The notes beneath the pieces are model-generated. The model was given only the letters and a program-made list of their open reading frames with translations, did not search any database and was not told where the DNA came from. From assembly GCA_017860345.1 (NCBI GenBank), contig JAFNAV010000009.1, forward strand, positions 1 to 62,325: a stretch of DNA of 62,325 nucleotides, in the 5' to 3' direction. Origin of the DNA: Bacteroidota bacterium (GTDB taxonomy: Bacteria; Bacteroidota; Bacteroidia; Bacteroidales; Paludibacteraceae). This document shows, in pieces, positions 55,341-62,325 of this stretch (positions within the stretch are counted from its first letter, which is position 1; the number at the start of each line of letters is the position of its first letter). The position numbers and the translations under genes were made by a program.

Positions 55341-55442
55341 GTCCCCCGCCCCCCTGAAAGGGGAGTACAGAAGTGTGTTATAAATAAATTTGATTATTGG
55401 TACTCCCCCAAAAGCCCTCTTATGAGGGGTAGGGGCTTAGTC
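55341..55442. repeat. Inverted G/C-rich repeats between nifH and nifI1
   Basis: GGGGAGTA at 55361-55368 and TACTCCCC at 55402-55409 pair perfectly around a 33-nt AT-rich loop. Each is flanked by further CCCCT/AGGGG palindromes. The hairpin lies 5 bp beyond the nifH stop and could protect or partly terminate the nifH transcript, raising NifH over NifDK. Confidence 0.75.
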
Positions 55443-55446
55443 TGTT

Positions 55447-56304
<858 letters not shown>

Positions 56305-56337
56305 TTATGGCTTAACTTTTAAACCTGACATACATTA

Positions 56338-56353
56338 GTCATTTTCTGTGCCA
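56338..56353 (-). promoter_or_regulatory. Sigma-54-like promoter of nifH
   Basis: The minus strand reads TGGCACA-GAAA-ATGAC, with the same -24 box and the same altered -12 box (ATGA) as nifE. The implied start of transcription is near 56328. The 485-bp gap up to the DUF1697 gene otherwise holds the two operator-like sites and no gene. Confidence 0.6.
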
Positions 56354-56487
56354 TTAACATTGTGTTGCTTTGCAATAATGTTTGCTGTTTGTTGTAATGT
56401 ATTGATAGTCATGCAATAAAATATAGTAAAATTTTTTGTAAACAGATTATTTTTAGTTAAATGTGATTGTGTTTGTTAGTGAGAAAA

Positions 56488-56503
56488 CCTACTAAAATGT
56501 AGG
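56488..56503. promoter_or_regulatory. Palindromic upstream site 1 of nifH (CCTAC-N6-GTAGG)
   Basis: CCTACTAAAATGTAGG has perfect arms identical to the nifE site. It is centred about 144 bp from the -24 GG, an enhancer-like distance. Confidence 0.65.
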
Positions 56504-56527
56504 AAAATATGCTTAAAAACATGTTTT

Positions 56528-56543
56528 TCTACCTAATTGTAGG
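56528..56543. promoter_or_regulatory. Palindromic upstream site 2 of nifH
   Basis: TCTACCTAATTGTAGG has one arm change. Its centre is exactly 40 bp from site 1. Confidence 0.55.
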
Positions 56544-56756
56544 TACAGCTAAGCATATTGCGGGATGGTATTTTGAGAAGAACAACAGGTGGACTATTGC
56601 TACTATTAAAGATGAATTTTTATTTTATAAATAGTCTATATGTTATTGATTATAAATGCTTTATCAGGTGTAAAAAATTATAGTATAGTTGAGCCGGTTT
56701 ATTTCAGATTACTTATTCCGTAATTTTTGCTTTCTTTGCAAAAAAAAATCTTTATT

Positions 56757-57293
56757 ATGCAAGTCAGGTATCTTGCTCTCCTGCGTGGTATCAATGTAGG
56801 GGGCAACAACATCATAAAAATGTCCGATCTTAAAGCTTGTTTCGAGGCAATAGGTTTCACCGCTGTAGTAACTTATATACAGAGCGGTAATGTGTTGTTT
56901 GATAGTAATGTAACAGATGAAATTGAACTTACGCAGCAAATAGAGAGGGCTTTATCCGAACGCTTTGATTATCAATCGAAGGTAGTTTTGTTGTCGCAAC
57001 AGGCTTTAATTCAGCTAATAGCCGCTGCTCCCACAGGCTTTGGAGCTTCCCCCGACGATTACCGCTACGATTTTATCTTCCTGAAAGCGCCGCTTACATC
57101 CACCGAAGCATTATCAAAAATAAAAACCAAAGCAGGAGTTGATTTTGTAACGGCAGGCCATGGTGTACTCTACTTCGCGCGTTTAAGTTCAAAATCGTCG
57201 CAAAGCCAGATGAGCAAAATGATGGGTACGGCCATATACAAAGAAATGACCATCCGCAACTGGAACACCACCACCAAACTGGCTGTTTTGTAG
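56757..57293 (+). CDS. DUF1697 family protein
   Basis: This 178-residue protein starts at MQVRYLALLRGINVGGNN, the standard DUF1697 N terminus; the frame extends ten residues upstream without support. It contains TYIQSGNVLFDS and the C-terminal MMGTAIYKEMTIRNWNTTTK. The family is of unknown function. It is divergent from nifH, and nothing ties it to nitrogen fixation. Confidence 0.9.
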   Translation: MQVRYLALLRGINVGGNNIIKMSDLKACFEAIGFTAVVTYIQSGNVLFDSNVTDEIELTQQIERALSERFDYQSKVVLLSQQALIQLIAAAPTGFGASPDDYRYDFIFLKAPLTSTEALSKIKTKAGVDFVTAGHGVLYFARLSSKSSQSQMSKMMGTAIYKEMTIRNWNTTTKLAVL

Positions 57294-57366
57294 GTGTTTT
57301 CTTCGTTTTTTCAAATTCTTTAGGTAAATCGTTAAGCTAAGCGTTACACCATCATGAAGCAGGCTC

Positions 57367-57852
57367 TTATTTAAACCGTTCGTCCGATCTCAGTTTTTCG
57401 AGTGGAAGATCTTTGTTTTTTTCCAACCAACCGATTTTCACATCAAAGCGGTTATCGTAACGCGGATAGAAAGGCTTAATATCGATTAGTGGTGTGCAAT
57501 CGAGCATATCTGCTTGCTCAAAATATAGAATATTGCCTTCGATACCTGTAAGTTTTACTGTTGAAATTCCTATCGCATTTGGGCGTTTTGGTGCTTTGGT
57601 CGAAAAAACTCCATGCTTTTTTGTATCCATAAATGGTACTACCTCCAGTTCGTATCCTTCAATTTTATGAAAATGATAAAGCAAAGTGATATGCGAAAAA
57701 CCTTCAAGGTCTTTTAGTCCAGGCACATACTCCGGCAGAAGCTCAATACGTCCGGTAATACCATCGGCTGCAATGGGCTGAATAGGCATGTTTTTCACAT
57801 CGTTATGTGGTGTGTGAATAATACCAATGGGATGTATAATAATTGATTCCAT
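57367..57852 (-). CDS. trmO: TrmO-family (TsaA/YaeB) methyltransferase
   Basis: This 161-residue beta-barrel SAM-dependent enzyme makes m6t6A in tRNA in characterised members. It shows IGIIHTPHNDVKNMP, LKDLEGFSHITLLYHFH and the motif GVFSTKAPKRPNAIGISTVK, then DMLDCTPLIDIKPF. It is shorter than E. coli TrmO (one domain only). TrmO-like genes often sit with molybdenum genes; here it is the last of the mod block. Whether it acts on tRNA here is open. Confidence 0.87.
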   Translation of the reverse strand: MESIIIHPIGIIHTPHNDVKNMPIQPIAADGITGRIELLPEYVPGLKDLEGFSHITLLYHFHKIEGYELEVVPFMDTKKHGVFSTKAPKRPNAIGISTVKLTGIEGNILYFEQADMLDCTPLIDIKPFYPRYDNRFDVKIGWLEKNKDLPLEKLRSDERFK

Positions 57853-57860
57853 TTTTAAAA

Positions 57861-57940
57861 ATACCCAAAGCCTTAAAGGGGAGTATATTAGTTTTATTTC
57901 CCTTTAGAGTTTTATTCCCCTTTAGGGCTTAGGGGTTAAG
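57861..57940. repeat. Inverted G/C-rich repeats between molbindin and trmO
   Basis: ATACCCAAAGCCTTAAAGGG at 57861 and ATTCCCCTTTAGGGCTTAGG at 57914 are inverted, related copies of the CCCCTTTA/TAAAGGGG unit in the 94-bp gap. Confidence 0.7.
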
Positions 57941-57946
57941 TTTTTT

Positions 57947-58363
57947 TTAGTCGACAGCCAAAATAACTGCCGAAGCTTTGATAATGGCGCTTACCTGCGA
58001 ACCTATGCTCAGACCGAGCGAAGCGACTGATGTCTTGGTAATTATCGCCGTCAAGGTATCGTAACCTAAAGCAATGCTTACTTCATCATTGATAGCACCT
58101 TGAGTGATGCTTTCTACTTTGCCAGCCAACACATTACGTGCACTTATTTGCTTAACGTCAATACCTATAATTACGCTTGATGACTTAATAATTGCGTAAG
58201 CTGTTTTACCTTCTTGCAGTTCCAGATTAGCAACTGCACCATTGGTAATTACCGACACAATTTCTGAGCCTCCGGGTAGCAATAGTGTTACCTCAGAGTT
58301 AATAGCTCCTTGTTTTACCGATTTTACCGTCCCTTTTAATTGATTTCTTGCACTTAGTTTCAT
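57947..58363 (-). CDS. Molbindin, two Mop domains
   Basis: This cytoplasmic molybdate-binding protein of 138 residues is made of two Mop/TOBE repeats. The first starts SARNQLKGTVKSVKQGAINSE and the second SARNVLAGKVESITQGAINDE. Six-repeat rings store several oxyanions. The ModC protein nearby lacks the usual C-terminal Mop domain, so this protein may also take over its sensing role. It lies in line with the substrate-binding-like gene, 48 bp downstream of it. Confidence 0.93.
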   Translation of the reverse strand: MKLSARNQLKGTVKSVKQGAINSEVTLLLPGGSEIVSVITNGAVANLELQEGKTAYAIIKSSSVIIGIDVKQISARNVLAGKVESITQGAINDEVSIALGYDTLTAIITKTSVASLGLSIGSQVSAIIKASAVILAVD

Positions 58364-58411
58364 CTTATTTTTATATTTAAAATTATTAATAACATTTTGT
58401 TTGTAATGTTT

Positions 58412-59581
58412 TTATATTTTTGATAATAAATCATTTGTATTTTTTGCAATCATATGATTAATATCCGCTTTAATCTCCGGGATGTCTTCTGAGTTTAAGA
58501 AATCCCATCCAATCCAGTTGGGCTTGTTTGGAACAAATGTACATTCCGTATTCTTATTTACAGGAATAAATCCGGCCGAAGCAAACAGTTTTCCAGCCTC
58601 CGAGCTGGTGATGTGCCTTATAATTTCTTTATAATCATAGTATTTTCCTTTTTTTACAAGCATTTGTATGGGAAGCAAAACAGCGCCATCTTCAGGCCAT
58701 ATAATCTGAAAATCCGATTTGTTTTCAATAAGTCGTGCATACGAAAATGGCATGACGTATACCGAAGCCTTTAAAACATTATCATGGCGCAACACTTCCA
58801 GCATTTCAGACGGATGTAAGGTAAGCATGGTGTTGGCCACTAATTGTGTTACAGCTTTTAGGCCAAAGTCGCGCACAAAATGGGCGTACATCGTATGGTT
58901 GTAGAAATCCTCTTCGCCACAAAATATTATTTTGCCTGCAAATGCCGGGTTTAAGAGTTCGTACCATTCGCGAGGGGTTTGTAGCAAGTCGAACCGACGC
59001 TTATCTGCTACCAATACCATGGCATCGGCAGCCAGAAAGCGAAAAATACTGTCGGGGTACTCCATTCCGGTTCCGGCCAGTGCTTTGCTGAAACCGTATC
59101 TGAATGTTTCAAAAAAATGCTCGTTAATCAGCTTGTTGGGTTTGTGATACAGGCTGTTGAGGTCGCTGGTAATTAATATATCCGGAAACTGATGAGCCGA
59201 TTTTAAATTTTCAATGCGATTAAAAAATATATTATCGGGATGTAAATAGCCATTAAAGAATACTGTACCTTTGCCATCGCCGCTGAAATTAGGGAATTTT
59301 TGCTCAAAAAACGATACAAAACTCTTTTGCAGCAATGAGGGTAGTATGGCTACCATAAAGTTTTCAGCTTTGTTGTGCTTACTCAGGTGCGGTGTGTCGT
59401 ACCTGACGGCTCCAAGCCTGATGTCGTTGGCCGGCATAGCAGGAATGTTACCACCAAGCAATTCCCGAGGTATTCCGGAGTGGGTAGGTTTTTGATTTAT
59501 CCGGTTTAATGATACCGGAGTTTCGGTTGCATTCTTATCTTTCAACTTGTTAGTCAAGTTTTTATCTTTAGCCATTTTCAT
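58412..59581 (-). CDS. Substrate-binding-like protein without signal peptide, in the mod block
   Basis: This 389-residue protein is not fully recognised. From about residue 70 it has the look of a periplasmic-binding-protein type II fold: ENFMVAILPSLLQKSFVSFF, FPDILITSDLNSLYH, ADAMVLVADKRRFDL, AFAGKIIFCGEEDFYN and SEAGKLFASAGFIPVN. These resemble ABC iron- or anion-binding proteins. The N terminus is polar and Lys/Asn-rich, with no signal peptide or lipobox, so it should be cytoplasmic unless the start is wrong. It lies between modC and molbindin. A cytoplasmic oxyanion binder or sensor is a guess. Confidence 0.72.
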   Translation of the reverse strand: MKMAKDKNLTNKLKDKNATETPVSLNRINQKPTHSGIPRELLGGNIPAMPANDIRLGAVRYDTPHLSKHNKAENFMVAILPSLLQKSFVSFFEQKFPNFSGDGKGTVFFNGYLHPDNIFFNRIENLKSAHQFPDILITSDLNSLYHKPNKLINEHFFETFRYGFSKALAGTGMEYPDSIFRFLAADAMVLVADKRRFDLLQTPREWYELLNPAFAGKIIFCGEEDFYNHTMYAHFVRDFGLKAVTQLVANTMLTLHPSEMLEVLRHDNVLKASVYVMPFSYARLIENKSDFQIIWPEDGAVLLPIQMLVKKGKYYDYKEIIRHITSSEAGKLFASAGFIPVNKNTECTFVPNKPNWIGWDFLNSEDIPEIKADINHMIAKNTNDLLSKI

Positions 59582-59631
59582 TTTTTTTGTTATAAAAAAT
59601 ATTCTCTATAATAAGAACATATCCCGATACA

Positions 59632-60411
59632 TTATACGCACCTATTAGCTTTGTAACCAATGACGGTGTTGCGGTTTTCGGGGTAATGAGATATCAGCTC
59701 AGCGCAATCACCCTGAGCCTGAACAGCTCCATTTCTGAGCAAAATAACTGACGAAGCCAGTTTTTGCACCTCTTGTATATCGTGACTTACCAAAATGGTG
59801 AGCGAATTGAGCATTTGATGGGCTTTTAAAATCTCGTTTTGCAGATCTATGCGCATTTCATAATCGAGTGCCGAAAGCGGCTCGTCGAGTAGGAGCATAT
59901 TTGGTTTGGCAGCCAGAGCACGAGCCAGTGCTACCCGCTGTTTTTGTCCACCCGAGAGCTTATGGGGTTTTTGGCGAGCCAGTTCCGTTAGTCCGAATAT
60001 TTCCATCAACCTAAGAATTTCTCCGGCATTTTTTTCTTTTTGTGCAAAGGCAATATTTCTTTCTACAGTCATATTCGGAAAAAGAGCATAATCCTGAAAC
60101 ATATAGCCTACGTTGCGCTGCTGCGGTGGCAAGTTTATCTTTTTGGCCGAATCAAACCATACTTTGCCATTAAATTCCACATAACCCTTATCGGGCACAT
60201 TCAGGCCGGCCAAAATCCTCAGGAGTGTAGTTTTTCCGGAGCCCGAATGCCCGAAAAGGCAAAGCAATTCGTTCCCGCTTATCTCGGTTTGCACTTTCAA
60301 TGGCATCTTACCATCCGAAGTTAGCATCTCACGTTCGATATCTATTTTCAAACTACCCTTACCCCTTAAAGAGGAGCTGAATTTGCCGTTGTCTGTAATA
60401 TTCCTTTCCAT
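59632..60411 (-). CDS. modC: Molybdate ABC transporter ATP-binding protein ModC
   Basis: This ATPase of 259 residues has GHSGSGKTT (Walker A), a Q loop in VGYMFQDYALFPNM, the signature LSGGQKQRVALARAL and Walker B MLLLDEPLSALD. The C-terminal regulatory Mop domain of typical ModC (about 350 residues) is missing. Codons near 10-20 (KFSSSLRGKGSLK) come from a G/C-rich repeat at 60353-60383, so the N terminus has been changed. It is 52 bp from modB. Confidence 0.93.
   Translation of the reverse strand: MERNITDNGKFSSSLRGKGSLKIDIEREMLTSDGKMPLKVQTEISGNELLCLFGHSGSGKTTLLRILAGLNVPDKGYVEFNGKVWFDSAKKINLPPQQRNVGYMFQDYALFPNMTVERNIAFAQKEKNAGEILRLMEIFGLTELARQKPHKLSGGQKQRVALARALAAKPNMLLLDEPLSALDYEMRIDLQNEILKAHQMLNSLTILVSHDIQEVQKLASSVILLRNGAVQAQGDCAELISHYPENRNTVIGYKANRCV
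60353..60383. repeat. G/C-rich repeat within the modC start
   Basis: CTACCCTTACCCCTTAAAGA followed by GGAGCTGAATTTG, in the 5' codons of modC, is related to the other CCCCTTAA-type repeats of the region. Confidence 0.55.
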
Positions 60412-60463
60412 TATATTCCTTTTTTAAAATAAATGCAGATATTTCATATTCAACCTTAAAGGC

Positions 60464-61132
60464 TCAGGAAGCCGGTTTTCTGTTCATGCTATAAATAACG
60501 GTAAGTATTGCCAGCGAAATCAGAAACAATACGAGCGAATATTGATTGGCAACATCGTAGTTAAGTGCCTGTACTTCATCGTAAATAGCGATACTGGCTA
60601 CCCGTGTTTCGCCGGGCATATTGCCTCCAACCATAATAACCACGCCAAACTCGCCTATACAATGAGCAAAAGTCATGGCTAATGCTGTAATTATCGACGG
60701 AATCATGTTGGGTATCAGCACGCGGTAAAAGGTGGTAAACTCCGATTTGCCCAGTGTATAGGCAGCCTCGCGCAGGCTTTGGGGTATGGCAACCAAACCG
60801 TTTTGCAACGGCTGAATCATAAACGGAAGGCTGAATACCACACTGGCTATCAACACTCCTTCAAAGCTGAAGGCCAGACGAACATCGAAGTGTTGCTCCA
60901 AAAACCGGCCAAAAGCATTTTGCGGACTATAAGCTACAAGCATGTAAAACCCGAGCACCGTGGGCGGCAAAACCATAGGCATGCTAATGAATGCTTCGAG
61001 CAGAGATTTGAACCAAAAACGCTTGTAAGCCAGTAAGTAAGCCAATGGCATCCCGATTAAGAACAACACTACGGTAGTCCATGTGGCCAGCTTACCGGTA
61101 AGCAAAAGTGTATTTATAAAGTCTTCGTTCAT
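60464..61132 (-). CDS. modB: Molybdate ABC transporter permease ModB
   Basis: This inner-membrane permease of 222 residues has five to six helices: TGKLATWTTVVLFLIGMPLA at the start and the coupling-loop EAA motif SLREAAYTLGKSEFTTFYRV. ALAMTFAHCIGEFGVVIMVGG is typical of molybdate/tungstate permeases. It pairs with ModC downstream and ModA upstream. Confidence 0.95.
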   Translation of the reverse strand: MNEDFINTLLLTGKLATWTTVVLFLIGMPLAYLLAYKRFWFKSLLEAFISMPMVLPPTVLGFYMLVAYSPQNAFGRFLEQHFDVRLAFSFEGVLIASVVFSLPFMIQPLQNGLVAIPQSLREAAYTLGKSEFTTFYRVLIPNMIPSIITALAMTFAHCIGEFGVVIMVGGNMPGETRVASIAIYDEVQALNYDVANQYSLVLFLISLAILTVIYSMNRKPAS

Positions 61133-61198
61133 GTTGTAAGTAGTTGCGTGTTATTAGTACAGCGAGTAGTATGCTATGCTGAAGCGATTAAGCAAATT

Positions 61199-61957
61199 TC
61201 ATTTTTTTTGAGTAGGCGTTGTATAACCGTATTTATCCCAAATGGCTTTCGTTTCGGCCGATAAAACGAATTTCTGAAATTTTGCAGCTTCGGTGTTTAC
61301 AGAAGCTTTCTTGATAAGTACACAGGCCTGAGCAATAGGCTGATACAGATTCTGAGGGATGATGTAGTAATTGCCTTTTCCCGTCATTTCGGGAGCTAAA
61401 GCCAGCGATAGCGCTACAAACCCCAACTCGGTATTTCCTGTAAAAGCGTACTGCGCTGCTGCTGTTATATTTTCGGCAATCACCACTTTTTCTTTCAAAC
61501 TGTCGTATAGTTTCAGCGCATTAAGCAAGGCTATCGACCGCTCACCATAGGGAGCAGTTGTAGGATTGGCCACTGCAATTTTTTTTACAGCCGGGTCTTT
61601 TAAAATATCCAGACCTTTCTTGTCAGCCGGGAGTGTAGCGCTGTATAGTACCAGTTTTCCATAGGCATACACACTGATAGCTCCTGTGGTAAGGCCTTTC
61701 GCCTTTAGTTTTACCGGAAATTCATCGTCGGCAGCCATAAAAAAATCGAAGCTGGCACCATTGGATATTTGCTGAACAAGTCCTCCGGATGCACCAAAAG
61801 TAAGATTCACTTTAGCCTTGGGATTTTTCTTGACATAGGCTGTTTTGATTTCTTCCAATACATACCTAAGATTGGCAGCGGCTGCTATATTTACTTTCTG
61901 CGCTGCGGCGCTCATAACTACCAGCGCTAAGGCCAGTGATAAAATTATTTTTTTCAT
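61199..61957 (-). CDS. modA: Molybdate-binding periplasmic protein ModA
   Basis: This periplasmic binding protein of 252 residues has a signal peptide (LSLALALVVMSAAAQ). The mature ModA sequence includes VNIAAAANLRYVLEEI, FGASGGLVQQISNGA and DFFMAADDEFPVKLKAKG, then ANPTTAPYGERSIALLN. The Ala-Ala-Asn and Ser-Gly residues match the oxyanion site of ModA. It is first in the modABC order. The 102-bp gap to the barrel gene shows no clear TAnnTTTG box. Confidence 0.95.
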   Translation of the reverse strand: MKKIILSLALALVVMSAAAQKVNIAAAANLRYVLEEIKTAYVKKNPKAKVNLTFGASGGLVQQISNGASFDFFMAADDEFPVKLKAKGLTTGAISVYAYGKLVLYSATLPADKKGLDILKDPAVKKIAVANPTTAPYGERSIALLNALKLYDSLKEKVVIAENITAAAQYAFTGNTELGFVALSLALAPEMTGKGNYYIIPQNLYQPIAQACVLIKKASVNTEAAKFQKFVLSAETKAIWDKYGYTTPTQKK

Positions 61958-62059
61958 TTTGAATATTTTTTTAAGTCGATCAAATACACTTTGAGCGAAT
62001 TTGATTGGATTCAGTTGATTATTATTTAGATATTTGTTATGTAACTCTCCAGCCTAATA

Positions 62060-62325
62060 TTAAGGAGCTGTTTTAAAAAATGTTGGTTTAAAGGTAAACA
62101 TTACGTAAGCCCATTGTGGTGAACGAATGTCGGCAGTGGCCGAAATGCTTTTAGCCACGAGTGTATTTTTAGTATCGAAATACATACAATATCCACCCTG
62201 TACTGTCGACCAGCTATTGATTTTATAGGTAACGAGCAAATCAAGTTCAGAGCCTAAATCTCTACCAACTTCTACACCTCCACTTTTTAGCTGTTTATCA
62301 GTGCCGAATACGTGATAACCGGCTT
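62060..62325 (-). CDS. C-terminal part of an outer-membrane beta-barrel protein (cut by window edge)
   Basis: An open frame runs from the window edge to a TAA at 62060, giving 88 codons. It has alternating beta-strand pattern: GRDLGSELDLLVTYKINSW, VQGGYCMYFDTKNTLVAK and a last part WAYVMFTFKPTFFK with the closing aromatic residue of a barrel. It resembles alginate-export-like porins of Bacteroidota. Lying directly upstream of modA, it may serve as the outer-membrane route for the substrate, but only the end is visible. Confidence 0.75.
   Translation of the reverse strand, partial: AGYHVFGTDKQLKSGGVEVGRDLGSELDLLVTYKINSWSTVQGGYCMYFDTKNTLVAKSISATADIRSPQWAYVMFTFKPTFFKTAP

Overview
The window comes from a Bacteroidota chromosome, most likely an anaerobic, nitrogen-fixing member of the Bacteroidales (Paludibacter or Dysgonomonas type; the genus is a guess). 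The evidence is the complete Bat aerotolerance operon, DUF4295 behind rpmG, an LptE-sigma54 regulator-SecG operon, paired OmpH/Skp genes next to BamA, a fused SpmA/SpmB protein, and many TAnnTTTG promoter boxes with little use of Shine-Dalgarno sites. No rRNA, tRNA, CRISPR array, IS transposase or prophage was seen.

Positions 1-40 kb are mostly housekeeping. They hold an MscS channel, an envelope operon (sigma54-type activator, lptE, conserved protein, secG), cinA, rpmB-rpmG-DUF4295, ftsY, a GH97 glycosidase and rimO. Two HU-type genes follow, one fused to a membrane anchor and LysM domain, then moxR-DUF58-batA-B-C-D-E. After these come PAP2, hisF, mtaB, a nitroreductase/TetR pair, AcpH, a PfkB kinase, ffh-folD-rsmE, skp-skp-bamA-uppS, ybeY and SpmAB. 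A 145-bp repeat occurs in opposite orientations at 1-145 and 12440-12586.

Positions 40.5-56.3 kb form a compact molybdenum nitrogenase island of the anaerobe (cluster III) type. On the plus strand are nifA, a GNAT acetyltransferase, a NifX-like protein and a Nif11-domain protein. Facing them on the minus strand are nifH-nifI1-nifI2-nifD-nifK and nifE-nifN-nifB-[2Fe-2S] ferredoxin-nifV-HEPN-like-ndk-unknown. NifB carries a NifX-like tail. NifI1/NifI2 imply post-translational switch-off by PII-like proteins. NifA (GAF-AAA+-HTH) probably activates both minus-strand operons. Both nifH and nifE have a TGGCAC(R) -24-like box with, about 140 bp upstream, the same perfect palindrome CCTAC-N6-GTAGG and a second imperfect copy spaced by whole helical turns. 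The classical NifA site TGT-N10-ACA is absent there.

Positions 56.7-62.3 kb hold a DUF1697 gene and a molybdate block on the minus strand: modA, modB, modC (without its usual Mop tail), a substrate-binding-like protein without signal peptide, a separate two-domain molbindin and TrmO. The end of an outer-membrane barrel gene lies at the edge. This block would supply molybdenum for FeMo-cofactor.

Short G/C-rich palindromic repeats are scattered through the nif/mod half. Several lie inside reading frames and have added residues to the ends of NifE, NifN, NifV and ModC. The points most worth following are the shared nifH/nifE control element, the repeat-made protein termini, the Nif11/NifX/GNAT operon behind nifA, and the HEPN-like/NDK pair at the end of the nif operon.
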